From contig NZ_JAERQE010000017.1 in NCBI RefSeq assembly GCF_016734765.1, forward strand, positions 1-64,000: DNA of 64,000 nucleotides, read 5' to 3'. The translations under genes were made by a program, and so were the position numbers. Origin of the DNA: Microvirga soli. Its GTDB lineage: Bacteria; Pseudomonadota; Alphaproteobacteria; Rhizobiales; Beijerinckiaceae. Under the pieces are notes generated by a model, which saw only the letters and a program-made list of their open reading frames with translations, did not search any database and was not told where the DNA came from. Of this stretch, positions 42,247-51,040 are shown piece by piece (within the stretch, counting starts at the first letter, position 1; every line of letters starts with the position of its first letter).

Positions 42247-42984
42247 TCAAGCATCCAGCCGCCAATCGATGGGTTCGAGGCCTTTCTCTACGAGCCAGGC
42301 ATTGGCACGGCTGAAGGGCTTGGTGCCGCGGAAGTCGTTGAGGCGGTTGAGCGGAGAGGGGTGTCCGGCCTCGATCACGAGATGCTTCGCCCTGTCCACG
42401 AGCGTCGCACGCTTGCGGGCAGGACCGCCCCAGAGCAGGAACACGACGGCGGGCTGCTGCTGCGAGATGGCGGCAATCGCCTGATCGACCAGGGCCGACC
42501 AGCCGAATTTCATATGGGCTCCCGATTGGCCGGCCTCCACCGTCAGCGCCGTGTTGATGAGGAGCACGCCCTGCCGGGCCCATTTCGAGAGGTCGCCCGA
42601 TGTGGGCATCGGGGCGTCCAGATCCTCGGCCATCTCGCGCAGGATCGTCCTTAAGGAAGCGGGCAGCCGCCGGGAGCCGCGATAGGAGAACGCGAGACCA
42701 TGGGAATCACCCGGTGTGGGATAGGGGTCTTGACCGAGAACGACCACCTTGACCTTCTCCAGAGGCGTGAGGCTGACGCTGGTGAACACGGCCTCCGGTG
42801 GCGGCAGCACCTGAGCGCCGGAAGCGATCACCGCATCGACCTTGGCGGCTACGGCTTCGGCGCTGCCATCCTGGAAGAAGGGCAGCCTGCGCCACCCTTG
42901 GGTGTCAGGCTTGCCGCGGAACTCGGCGAGAGCTTGGCTGATGGGGCCGGGCATGGAGAGATTAGGCCTTTCTTCTGAAGTCAA
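42247..42984 (-). CDS. ung: Uracil-DNA glycosylase (family 1)
   Basis: A 245-residue base-excision repair enzyme that removes uracil from DNA. The water-activating motif is GQDPYPTPGDSHGLAFS with catalytic Asp86; Pro stands where many family members have His (GQDPYH), a variant I believe occurs in other alphaproteobacteria. NTALTVEAGQSGAHMKFGW and the Leu-intercalation loop HPSPLNRLNDFRGTKPFS are also present. Length is slightly above the usual bacterial 220-230 residues because of an N-terminal extension. It is apparently a single gene, upstream of and co-directional with the aminotransferase. Confidence 0.92.
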   Translation of the reverse strand: MTSEERPNLSMPGPISQALAEFRGKPDTQGWRRLPFFQDGSAEAVAAKVDAVIASGAQVLPPPEAVFTSVSLTPLEKVKVVVLGQDPYPTPGDSHGLAFSYRGSRRLPASLRTILREMAEDLDAPMPTSGDLSKWARQGVLLINTALTVEAGQSGAHMKFGWSALVDQAIAAISQQQPAVVFLLWGGPARKRATLVDRAKHLVIEAGHPSPLNRLNDFRGTKPFSRANAWLVEKGLEPIDWRLDA

Positions 42985-43155
42985 AGGGCCGACGCTGCGC
43001 CGGCTAAGGGTATCTGGCGGAACAGGTCAAAAGGACATCGGGAATGCCGCTGATTGAGGCGCCGAGAATGTCGACAGGATGTTACTTCTGTGACACGTTT
43101 CCGGTCTAGGCTCCACGCCTCTCACTGTGGATCCAACCTGCTACGAGGACCTTGT

Positions 43156-44667
43156 ATGATGCTTCAGAGCCGCCCCTCCGCCGCCCTGCGCGCCGGCTTT
43201 TTTGGACTATCCCTGCTGCTGTCGGGCACAGCCCTGGCGCAGGAGGCCGTGACGATCCGCTTCGTCCATACCAACGACATCGATCGCATGAGCGCCGAGA
43301 AGGGCCGCGGCGGCTTCGCCCGCCTGGCGACGGTGGTCAGGGAGGAGAAGGCGAAGGGCAATGCCTTCTTCATCCATGCGGGCGATACGATCTCCCCCTC
43401 GCTTCTCTCAGGCTTCGACAAGGGAGCCCACATCATCGACATCCTGAACCGCATGGGCGTCGACGCCATGGCGCCGGGCAACCATGAATTCGATCTCGGC
43501 GACGCGGCCTTCCGCGACCGTATGGCCGAGGCCAAGTTCGACGTGCTGGCCACCAATATCGTCGACGGCAACGGCCTGCCGGCCAACACCAAAGCCGACA
43601 AGATGGTCGAGGTTCAGGGGGTGAAGATCGGATTCTTCGGCCTCACCACCGAGACGACGCCGATCGAGTCGAGCCCCGGCACCATCAAGTTCTCCTCCAC
43701 CATCGACACGGCCCGCGCGAAGGCCAAGGAACTGCGCGAGAAGGGCGCCGACATAGTCGTTGCCGTTGCTCACACGCCCCTGACAGTCGACATGATCATT
43801 GCCCGCTCCGCCGGCGTGGACGTGATCATCGGCGGCCATGACGAGCACCTGCTCGCCTTCTATGACGGCAAGGTGGTCCTGTCGGAGGCCGAGTCCCAGG
43901 CCAACTTCGTCAACGTCGTCGAACTCGCCGTGACCAAGGCGACGAAGGACGGCAAGACCACCGTGTCCTGGTCGCCGAACTTCCGCATCGTCGACACGGT
44001 CAGCGTGAAGCCCGATCCCGACATCGAGGCCGTGGTGAAGGGCTACGAGGACAAGCTCTCCAAGGAACTCGACGTCGAGATCGGCGTCACGGAGACCGCC
44101 CTCGACAGCCGCCGCGCCACCGTGCGCGGAGGTGAGGCCGCCATGGGCAACCTGATTGCCGATGCCATGAAGGCCGCAGTCGGCGCCGACGTCGCCATCA
44201 CCAATGGCGGCGGCATCCGGGCGGACAAGCAGTACCAGGCCGGCCAGAAGCTGACCCGGCGCGACATCCTGTCCGAAATGCCGTTCGGCAACACCACCGT
44301 GCTGCTCGAAGTTACCGGCGCGCAGATCAAGGATGCGCTCGAGAATGGCGTGAGTCAGGTGCGCGAACTCGGCGGCCGCTTCCCGCAGGTCTCCGGCATT
44401 GTAGCTGAGGTCGATGTGAAGGAACCCGTCGGCAGCCGCGTGAAGTCGGTCAAGATCAACGGCCAGCCGCTTGACCCGGCCAAGATCTACAAGCTCGCCA
44501 CCAATGATTTCGTGGGTCGCGGTGGCGATGGCTATCGTTCGTTCATCGGCGTCAAGTCACTCGTCGATACATCTGCCAGCCAGCTCATGGCAAGCCAGGT
44601 GATCGACTACGTGGCCAAGGCCGGCAAGGTCTCTCCGAAGGTCGAAGGCCGCGTCGTCCTGCGCTGA
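43156..44667 (+). CDS. 5'-nucleotidase / UDP-sugar hydrolase family metallophosphatase
   Basis: A 503-residue periplasmic two-domain enzyme with a signal peptide (ALRAGFFGLSLLLSGTALA). The N-terminal metallophosphatase domain has FVHTNDIDRM, HAGDTISPS, GNHEFDLGD and GGHDEHLLAF. The first motif carries Asp-Ile-Asp where most relatives have Asp-x-His, an altered metal-ligand position. The C-terminal substrate domain has NGGGIRADKQYQAG and ATNDFVGRGGDGY. It probably hydrolyses nucleotides to salvage phosphate and nucleosides. The start at ATG 43156 is preceded by ACGAGGA. A terminator hairpin follows at 44693. Confidence 0.9.
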   Translation: MMLQSRPSAALRAGFFGLSLLLSGTALAQEAVTIRFVHTNDIDRMSAEKGRGGFARLATVVREEKAKGNAFFIHAGDTISPSLLSGFDKGAHIIDILNRMGVDAMAPGNHEFDLGDAAFRDRMAEAKFDVLATNIVDGNGLPANTKADKMVEVQGVKIGFFGLTTETTPIESSPGTIKFSSTIDTARAKAKELREKGADIVVAVAHTPLTVDMIIARSAGVDVIIGGHDEHLLAFYDGKVVLSEAESQANFVNVVELAVTKATKDGKTTVSWSPNFRIVDTVSVKPDPDIEAVVKGYEDKLSKELDVEIGVTETALDSRRATVRGGEAAMGNLIADAMKAAVGADVAITNGGGIRADKQYQAGQKLTRRDILSEMPFGNTTVLLEVTGAQIKDALENGVSQVRELGGRFPQVSGIVAEVDVKEPVGSRVKSVKINGQPLDPAKIYKLATNDFVGRGGDGYRSFIGVKSLVDTSASQLMASQVIDYVAKAGKVSPKVEGRVVLR

Positions 44668-44692
44668 TCCAAAATAATTGATCTATCCTGGC

Positions 44693-44722
44693 GCCGGGAC
44701 CTGCATGGGTCCCGGCGTTTTT
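44693..44722 (+). terminator. Rho-independent terminator of the nucleotidase gene
   Basis: GCCGGGACC and GGTCCCGGC form a 9-bp stem around TGCAT plus G, followed by GTTTTT. It lies 25 bp after the stop codon. Confidence 0.8.
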
Positions 44723-44729
44723 CATGGCC

Positions 44730-44846
44730 TAAAGCATCGGACCCAAAAGTGGATTTGCACTTTTGGGATCCATCCGATGCTTTCTTCTTGAGTGAGAGCA
44801 TCGTTGAGCGCGGAAAACAAGATCCACTTTTCCGCACGATGCTCTA
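44730..44846. repeat. Two-hairpin intergenic repeat, copy 3
   Basis: Same orientation as copy 1. Module A (AAAGCATCGG ... CCGATGCTTT around CCCAAAAGTG / CACTTTTGGG) is followed by module B (AGAGCATCGT ... CGGAAAAC ... TTTTCCG ... CACGATGCTCT). It lies between the nucleotidase terminator and the sensor kinase gene. Confidence 0.85.
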
Positions 44847-44951
44847 ATAGAACCGGCGCGACATCCGGGCGGATCCTTTTCACGCGGGAGGCAAGATAGG
44901 TCGCAGCCCCCTGGTCAACGGGACAGCGAGACGTAAATTCCCACTCCATCA

Positions 44952-47222
44952 ATGGCCGTTGCTGTGCCACCCTGCCCATGCAACGCCCAACCTCACACAA
45001 CAAAGCGGCCCTCTTTGCAGTTTCAGACGCCCTCCGAATCAATCAGCCTGTCGCAGAAGCGGCGCAGGCGCTCCCGTGCGCGTGGGCGGCTGACCCTCGT
45101 CATGGGGCTGTTCGGCGTTGCCTTCATCCTCCTGACCTTCGGCTACATCGCCTGGGAGCAGCGCAATCGTCTCATCCAGCGCAACGAGGATGACCTTCGC
45201 AACGCCGCCTTCTTTCTGGCCGATCACACCGCGAGGCTCATGGAGGTCACGGACCTAACCTTGAAGCAGACCACGGCGCTCATGCAGAGGCAGAGCTGGG
45301 ATCAGGTGGAAGCATCGCAGCCTCTCTGGCAGCAGATCCGCGCCGTCCAGGAAGCGCTGCCTTACATCGATGGGGTCTGGCTCAACGATCCGAGCGGACG
45401 CCTTCGGCTGACTTCCGCTCAGTTTCCAGCCCCGGAATCGAACGTCTCCGGACGGGACGCTTTCACCGCGCAGGTGAACGCAGATCAGGGCCTGTTCGTC
45501 GGCGAACCGATCCTCGGGAGCGTCACGAAGATCCCAACCTTCATGATCAGCCGCCGCCTGCAGGACGGCGATGGCGCGTTCGAGGGCATTGCCTCGGTCA
45601 CGGTGCGCCTGACCTATTTCTACGATTACTGGTCCAAGCTGCGGTTGCCCCGCGGCAGCCGGGTGGTGCTCATGCGCGGCTCGGACGCGGAGGTCATCGC
45701 CCAACATCCGCCACCGCCGGACGGGCTGTCATTCGCCCCCATCGATAAATCCGCTTTCGATGCGGCTGTGCGCACCACCACCCAGGCTGGCCTCTATTCC
45801 TTCATCAGCATGGGCCGCGAGCGCGCGGGAGCCTACCGGCAGGTCGGCGCGATGCCGCTCTACATCAACGTCAGCATGCCCCAGGATGCCTATTGGACGC
45901 CGTGGTTCGTTCAGACGCGGCTCTATGGCGCCTTTGCCCTGGTGGCTCTTCTGGCTCTGCTGGCTCTCACGACCCTGGCCTCACAGCAGTTCCATGAGCA
46001 GGCGGCGAATGAGGCTCTGCTCGAGAAGCAGGTTGCCCTGCGCACCAAGGAGCTGCGGACCGAGACGTCGGCCCTGGAGGTTCTCAACCGGACAGGCAGC
46101 GTCCTTGCGGCGGAACTCGACCTGGACCGCATCATCGAAAGCGTCGTCGATGCCGGTGTCGAGCTGACCGAAGCGCAGGCAGGAGCTTTCTTCTGTGGGG
46201 CCGCTCAGGATGGGAAAGAACACTACGGCAAGTTCGCTTCCCCAGGCTTCGATGAAGCCTTCGCGGCCCTCGACATCCGGGCCATCTGTGCGCCGGCTTT
46301 TACGGAAGGCAGAATTGTCCGACTGGACAACATTGCCGTTGAGCAGGGCTATGACGGCACGCCTTTCACGGCGGACGCGACCCTGGACCGCCCCGTGCTT
46401 CGCAGCCTCATGGCGGTTCCCGTGCTGCTGCGGAATGGCGAGACCCACGGCGTTCTCGTCTTCGGTCATCAGAGGCCTGGGGAGTTCACCCAGCGGTCCG
46501 AGCGCCTGCTGGCGGGCCTGACGTCACAGGCCGCCATCGCCCTCGAGAACAGCCGCCTGTATCGCGATGCCCAGAGCGAGATCGAGGAGCGCAAGCAGGC
46601 CCAGACCCAGCAATCCCTGCTGATCCGCGAACTCCACCACCGGGTCAAGAATACCCTGGCCACGGTCCAGGCGGTGGTGGGCGCCACCGCGCGTTCCGCG
46701 TTGAACATCGACGATTTCTATCAGGCCTTCGTGGGGCGCATCATCTCGCTCGCCAACACCCACTCGCTGCTGACCGAGGCCGTCTGGCAGACGGCATCCT
46801 TGCGCGAGATCATGGAGAAGGAACTGCGCCCCTACAACGACGTGAGGGGCCTGCGGATTTCCCTGAATGGACCCTCGGTCGAGCTGCCGTCCGACGCGGC
46901 CGTGCCCATCGGCATGGCGATCCACGAGCTCACCACCAACGCGGCCAAGTACGGTGCCTTGTCGGTGCCCCGGGGCAGGGTGTCCGTCTCCTGGGAGGCG
47001 GAAGCAACTGACGAGGGCACGCGGCTCAAGCTGGTCTGGGAGGAAACCGGGGGCCCCGAGGTTTCTGCCCCGACACGCCAGGGCTTCGGTTCGCGCCTGC
47101 TGCACCGGGTGCTGGCGACGCAGCTGAATGCCAAGGTGGATATGGATTTCCGTCCCGAGGGTCTGCGGGTCGCGCTCGAGACCATTCTCAAGCACGAACC
47201 CAACAAGGGCCCGGCGCTCTGA
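44952..47222 (+). CDS. HWE-family sensor histidine kinase with periplasmic sensor and GAF domain
   Basis: A 756-residue membrane sensor. TM1 is at about residues 48-66 and TM2 at about 324-343; between them lies a roughly 250-residue periplasmic domain of Cache type (NAAFFLADHTARLMEVTDLT ... FEGIASVTVRLTYFYDYW). A coiled linker and a GAF domain (about 388-535) follow. The kinase core has the H-box LIRELHHRVKNTLATVQAVV (phospho-His probably H563), the N-box HELTTNAAKYGAL and LVWEETGGP, which supplies the WxE that defines HWE kinases. No response regulator is adjacent. The start is uncertain: ATG 44952 lacks a good ribosome site. Confidence 0.9.
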   Translation: MAVAVPPCPCNAQPHTTKRPSLQFQTPSESISLSQKRRRRSRARGRLTLVMGLFGVAFILLTFGYIAWEQRNRLIQRNEDDLRNAAFFLADHTARLMEVTDLTLKQTTALMQRQSWDQVEASQPLWQQIRAVQEALPYIDGVWLNDPSGRLRLTSAQFPAPESNVSGRDAFTAQVNADQGLFVGEPILGSVTKIPTFMISRRLQDGDGAFEGIASVTVRLTYFYDYWSKLRLPRGSRVVLMRGSDAEVIAQHPPPPDGLSFAPIDKSAFDAAVRTTTQAGLYSFISMGRERAGAYRQVGAMPLYINVSMPQDAYWTPWFVQTRLYGAFALVALLALLALTTLASQQFHEQAANEALLEKQVALRTKELRTETSALEVLNRTGSVLAAELDLDRIIESVVDAGVELTEAQAGAFFCGAAQDGKEHYGKFASPGFDEAFAALDIRAICAPAFTEGRIVRLDNIAVEQGYDGTPFTADATLDRPVLRSLMAVPVLLRNGETHGVLVFGHQRPGEFTQRSERLLAGLTSQAAIALENSRLYRDAQSEIEERKQAQTQQSLLIRELHHRVKNTLATVQAVVGATARSALNIDDFYQAFVGRIISLANTHSLLTEAVWQTASLREIMEKELRPYNDVRGLRISLNGPSVELPSDAAVPIGMAIHELTTNAAKYGALSVPRGRVSVSWEAEATDEGTRLKLVWEETGGPEVSAPTRQGFGSRLLHRVLATQLNAKVDMDFRPEGLRVALETILKHEPNKGPAL

Positions 47223-47285
47223 GAGGCGTTTGGTTTCTGCAAACGCGGCTTGCGGCTACGCGCACTAATGTGAAGGCAGTTTCGA

Positions 47286-47314
47286 TTGGCGGATCGGCCT
47301 GAACCTCTTATTTA
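47286..47314 (+). promoter_or_regulatory. Promoter-like site upstream of hemH
   Basis: TTGGCG (47286-47291) and TATTTA (47309-47314) are separated by exactly 17 nt, about 55 bp before the ferrochelatase ATG. It is a good match to a housekeeping promoter. Confidence 0.45.
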
Positions 47315-47367
47315 GGCGGCATCGGGAGTGGAATTCGGGACGAACTCCGCGGCCAAGGGGCTTTTTT

Positions 47368-48429
47368 ATGAACGAGACCGTCAATCTGAATGATCTGCGC
47401 CAGGGTGTCCGCCCGGTGGACCATCCGCCCGCGAGGACCGGCCGGATCGGCGTGCTTCTGATGAACTTAGGGACCCCCGAGGGCACGAGCTACTGGCCCA
47501 TGCGCCGCTACCTGAAGGAGTTTCTCTCCGACCGGCGGGTGATCGAGACCCCGCGCCTCCTGTGGTGGCCGATCCTCAACCTGATCATCCTGACCAAGCG
47601 CCCGGGCCCCAAGGGCCGCGATTACGCGTCGATCTGGAACAACGAGCGCGACGAGGGCCCGCTCAAGACCATCACCCGCAATCAGGCGGAGAAAGTAACC
47701 GAGCACTTGAAGAGCATCGCGGGCGACAGGATCACGGTCGACTGGGCCATGCGCTACGGCAAGCCGGAGGTCCGCGAACGCATCCAAGCCCTTCTCGACC
47801 AGGGCTGCGACCGCATTCTCCTTGTGCCGCTCTATCCGCAATATGCCGCCGCCACCTCGGCGACCGCCTGCGATCACGCATTCCGTGCGCTGATGGACAT
47901 GCGCTGGCAGCCGACCGTGCGCGTCTCGCCGCCCTATCATGACGATCCGGTCTATATCGACTCCCTGGTCTCCTCGATGAAGAAGGAACTGGCGAAGCTT
48001 CCCTTCGAGCCAGAGGTGATCCTCGTCTCCTTCCACGGCGTGCCGAAGGAATACCTGCTCAAAGGCGATCCCTATCACTGCCAATGCGTGAAGACCTGGC
48101 GTCTCATGCGTGAGACCTTCGGCTGGTCGCCGGACAAGTTCCGCATGAGCTTCCAGTCCCGGTTCGGTCCAGACGAATGGCTGCAGCCCTACACCGACAA
48201 AACCGTGGAGGCGCTTGCAAAAAGCGGCGTGAAGCGCATGGCCATCGTGGCTCCGGGCTTCTCGGCGGATTGCCTGGAAACCCTGGAGGAGCTCGACGGC
48301 GAGAACCGCGAGATCTTCATGCACAACGGCGGCGAGCAATTCGCCTATCTGCCCTGCCTCAACGACAGCGACGACGGCATGCGCGTCATCAACCACATTG
48401 TAGAGCGTGAGCTTCAGGGCTGGCTCTAG
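47368..48429 (+). CDS. hemH: Ferrochelatase
   Basis: A 353-residue enzyme inserting Fe(II) into protoporphyrin IX, the last step of haem synthesis, at the inner membrane. GVLLMNLGTPEGTSYWPMRR opens the fold, followed by PLYPQYAAATSATACDHAF and the catalytic histidine in VSFHGVPKEYLLKGDPYHCQ. SFQSRFGPDEWLQPYTD and the conserved APGFSADCLETLEEL close the active site. AAGGGG lies 7 nt before ATG 47368. It appears to be a single transcription unit before the SPFH/NfeD pair. Confidence 0.95.
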   Translation: MNETVNLNDLRQGVRPVDHPPARTGRIGVLLMNLGTPEGTSYWPMRRYLKEFLSDRRVIETPRLLWWPILNLIILTKRPGPKGRDYASIWNNERDEGPLKTITRNQAEKVTEHLKSIAGDRITVDWAMRYGKPEVRERIQALLDQGCDRILLVPLYPQYAAATSATACDHAFRALMDMRWQPTVRVSPPYHDDPVYIDSLVSSMKKELAKLPFEPEVILVSFHGVPKEYLLKGDPYHCQCVKTWRLMRETFGWSPDKFRMSFQSRFGPDEWLQPYTDKTVEALAKSGVKRMAIVAPGFSADCLETLEELDGENREIFMHNGGEQFAYLPCLNDSDDGMRVINHIVERELQGWL

Positions 48430-48490
48430 GACTCGAAGCCTCTTTGCGCTAGCGTGAGACCTCTGCAACGACGTTGCCTAGAGAGGCCTC

Positions 48491-49477
48491 ATGCTGGTGA
48501 GTGGTTTCGACATCTTCGTTATCGTTCTGGTGCTGCTCGTCGTTGTGACGATCGCCATGGGCATCCGGACGGTCCCGCAGGGCTATGCCTATACGGTGGA
48601 GCGGTTCGGGCGCTACTCGCGTACGCTCACCCCCGGTCTTGGTTTGATCGTGCCTTACATCGACCAGATCGGCAAAAAGGTGAATGTCATGGAGCAGGTG
48701 CTCGACATTCCGAGCCAGGAGGCCTTCACCCGGGACAATGCGGGCGTCACCATCGACGCGGCCGCCTTCTACCAGATCCTCGACCCCGCCCGCGCTTCCT
48801 ACGAGGTCTCGGACATGAATCAGGCCTTGCTGGTTCTGACCATGACCAACATCCGCACGGTCGTAGGCTCCATGGATCTCGACCAATTGCTGTCACATCG
48901 CGACGAGATCAACGAGCGGCTTCTGCGGGTCATGGACGCCGCCGCCTCGCCCTGGGGCGCCAAGGTCACCCGCGTCGAGATCAAGGACATCCTCCCGCCG
49001 CAGGACCTCGCCGGCGCCATGGCGCGCCAGATGAAGGCCGAGCGCGAGAAGCGCGCAGCCGTTCTTGAAGCGGAAGGCCTGCGCCAGGCGGAGATCCTGC
49101 GCGCTGAGGGCCAGAAGCAGTCGCAGATCCTGGCAGCCGAGGGCCGCAAGGAAGCCGCGTTCCGCGATGCGGAAGCCCGCGAGCGTCAGGCCGAGGCCGA
49201 GGCGAAGGCCACCGGCATGGTGAGCGAAGCCATCACCAAGGGTGACCTCGCGGCTGCCAATTTCATTGTGGCGGAGAAATACATCGATGCGATCCGAGCC
49301 CTTGCGTCGGCTCCCAACCAGAAGGTGGTGATCGTGCCCATCGAGGTGGCGGGCCTCGCCGGAACGCTGGGCGGCATCGCGGAACTCACCAAGTCGGTGT
49401 TCGGAGAGGGCGGAGCGGGCCTCAACAAGCCTGCCCGCAGCGTTCCCACGGTCACGGGAGGCAATGACCGTTCATGA
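48491..49477 (+). CDS. SPFH/band 7 (stomatin-like, QmcA type) membrane protein
   Basis: A 328-residue protein with one N-terminal TM (IFVIVLVLLVVVTIAMGI), then a band 7 domain (RTVPQGYAYTVERFGRYSRT, LDIPSQEAFTRDNAGVTIDA) and a long Ala/Glu-rich coiled coil (about 180-245). It is expected to assemble into ring oligomers in the inner membrane that organise membrane domains and proteolysis. GAGAGG precedes the ATG. The stop overlaps the NfeD gene by 4 nt (ATGA), the usual partnership in which NfeD caps the SPFH cage. Confidence 0.92.
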   Translation: MLVSGFDIFVIVLVLLVVVTIAMGIRTVPQGYAYTVERFGRYSRTLTPGLGLIVPYIDQIGKKVNVMEQVLDIPSQEAFTRDNAGVTIDAAAFYQILDPARASYEVSDMNQALLVLTMTNIRTVVGSMDLDQLLSHRDEINERLLRVMDAAASPWGAKVTRVEIKDILPPQDLAGAMARQMKAEREKRAAVLEAEGLRQAEILRAEGQKQSQILAAEGRKEAAFRDAEARERQAEAEAKATGMVSEAITKGDLAAANFIVAEKYIDAIRALASAPNQKVVIVPIEVAGLAGTLGGIAELTKSVFGEGGAGLNKPARSVPTVTGGNDRS

Positions 49478-49923
49478 TCCGGGATGCCTTCATCAGCTTC
49501 GGCGCCTGGGCCTGGATCATCCTCGGGGTCGTGCTGATCGGAATCGAGCTCGTGGCCCCGGGAGCATTCTTCCTCTGGCTCGGGCTGGCCGCCATCGCCA
49601 CGGGCTTGCTCGATGCGGTGCTGGACCTCTCCTGGCAGGCCTCAGGGCTGCTCTTCGCGCTGCTCTGCGTGGCGGCAGTGATCCTCGGCCGAACCATCAC
49701 CCGCTCCAAGACGCAGGACGAGCCTCAGGCCGAAATGCTCAACCGGCGCGGCCAAGCCCTCGTGGGCCGGGTCTTCACCCTTGAGACGCCCATCAAGGAC
49801 GGGGAGGGACGCATCCGGGTCGATGACAGCTCCTGGCGCGTGACGGGAGCCGACCGCTTCGCCGGCGCCAAGGTGCGCGTCGTCCGGATCGAGGGCTCGA
49901 CCCTGGTGGTCGACGATCCATAA
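49474..49923 (+). CDS. NfeD family protein
   Basis: A 149-residue membrane protein with two or three hydrophobic segments in the first 75 residues (AWIILGVVLIGIELVAPGAF, FLWLGLAAIATGLLDAVL, LLFALLCVAAVILGRTI) and a C-terminal OB-fold domain (LNRRGQALVGRVFTLETPIK ... VDDSSWRVTGADRFAGAKVR). This is the short NfeD form without a protease domain. It overlaps the SPFH gene by 4 nt and is almost certainly its partner. Confidence 0.9.
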   Translation: MIRDAFISFGAWAWIILGVVLIGIELVAPGAFFLWLGLAAIATGLLDAVLDLSWQASGLLFALLCVAAVILGRTITRSKTQDEPQAEMLNRRGQALVGRVFTLETPIKDGEGRIRVDDSSWRVTGADRFAGAKVRVVRIEGSTLVVDDP

Positions 49924-49983
49924 GCATTTTCAGGCGAAGTGGATGCCGGTTCGCCGTCAAGAAAATGCGTTAAGCAAAGAACC

Positions 49984-50979
49984 TCAGGCTGCGCCTGCCC
50001 GCAGCAGATCGAGATAATGCACGAGGCCGACAGGGCGGCTGTTCTCGACCACGATCAGGGCCGTGATCCGGGAAGCCTCTTCCATCTCGAGGGCGCTGGC
50101 CACGAGGGCGTCCGGTGCGATGGTGCGCGGCGTCTTGGTCATGATGGCTGTGACCGGCAGTGTCGCCAGATCGGGCCTCAGGTTGCGGCGCAGGTCGCCG
50201 TCGGTGACGATGCCGGCGAGCGTACCGTCGCCGTTCACCACGATCACGGCGCCAAAGCCCTTGCGGCCGATCTCCTCAATCGCTTCACCCATATGGGCCT
50301 CGATGCCGACGACCGGCAGGCGCTCGTCCTTGTGCATGATCTCGCGCACGAGCTTGAGCCGCGCGCCGAGCTTTCCGCCCGGGTGGAAGACCCGGAAGTG
50401 ATCGGCCGTAAACCCGCGCCGCTCCAGCAGGGCAACGGCCAGGGCATCGCCCAGCGCCAATTGGATCGTGGTCGAGGTGGTGGGCGCAAGCCCGTTGGGG
50501 CAGGCCTCCTTGGCCTTCGGCAGGGTCAGGCAGACATCGGCGGCACGCCCCAGGGTAGATTCCGCACTGGACGTCAGGGCGATCAGCGGTACTCGGAAGC
50601 GGCGGGAATAGCCGATGATGTCGGCAAGCTCCGCCGTCTCACCCGACCAGGACAGGGCGATGATCACGTCGTCCGTCTGGATCATGCCCAGATCGCCGTG
50701 GCTCGCCTCCGCCGGGTGGACGTAATGGGCTGGGGTGCCGGTCGACGCGAAGGTGGCGGTCATCTTGCGGCCCACATGGCCGGACTTGCCCATGCCGGTG
50801 ACGATGACCCGGCCCTTGGCCGCCGCGATCGTTTCAATGGCTGCGGTGAATGGGGCGCCGAGGCCGTTGCCAATGGCTTCCATGAGGATGGTCAGCCCGT
50901 CCCGCTCGGTCTCTAACGTGCGCAGGGCCGACTGGATGGCCGGATCGGGCGAGTGGGGTGCGGGTTTTGCAAGTGCCAT
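49984..50979 (-). CDS. kdsD: Arabinose-5-phosphate isomerase (KpsF/GutQ family)
   Basis: A 331-residue SIS-CBS protein converting ribulose 5-phosphate to arabinose 5-phosphate, the first committed step to Kdo for lipopolysaccharide. The SIS domain (about 40-175) has VIVTGMGKSGHVGRKMTATF and HPAEASHGDLGMI. SWSGETAEL binds the sugar phosphate. Two CBS modules follow (LVREIMHKDERLPVVGIEAH and the ITAIMTKTPRTIAPDALVAS region). It lies among sugar-nucleotide genes (galU, galE) in opposite or separate units. Confidence 0.92.
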   Translation of the reverse strand: MALAKPAPHSPDPAIQSALRTLETERDGLTILMEAIGNGLGAPFTAAIETIAAAKGRVIVTGMGKSGHVGRKMTATFASTGTPAHYVHPAEASHGDLGMIQTDDVIIALSWSGETAELADIIGYSRRFRVPLIALTSSAESTLGRAADVCLTLPKAKEACPNGLAPTTSTTIQLALGDALAVALLERRGFTADHFRVFHPGGKLGARLKLVREIMHKDERLPVVGIEAHMGEAIEEIGRKGFGAVIVVNGDGTLAGIVTDGDLRRNLRPDLATLPVTAIMTKTPRTIAPDALVASALEMEEASRITALIVVENSRPVGLVHYLDLLRAGAA

Positions 50980-51040
50980 GGCCGCCCTTTAGCATAGGCG
51001 GGCGGCCATGCGGAACCCTTTGGCGGAACCTTGAAGCCGC

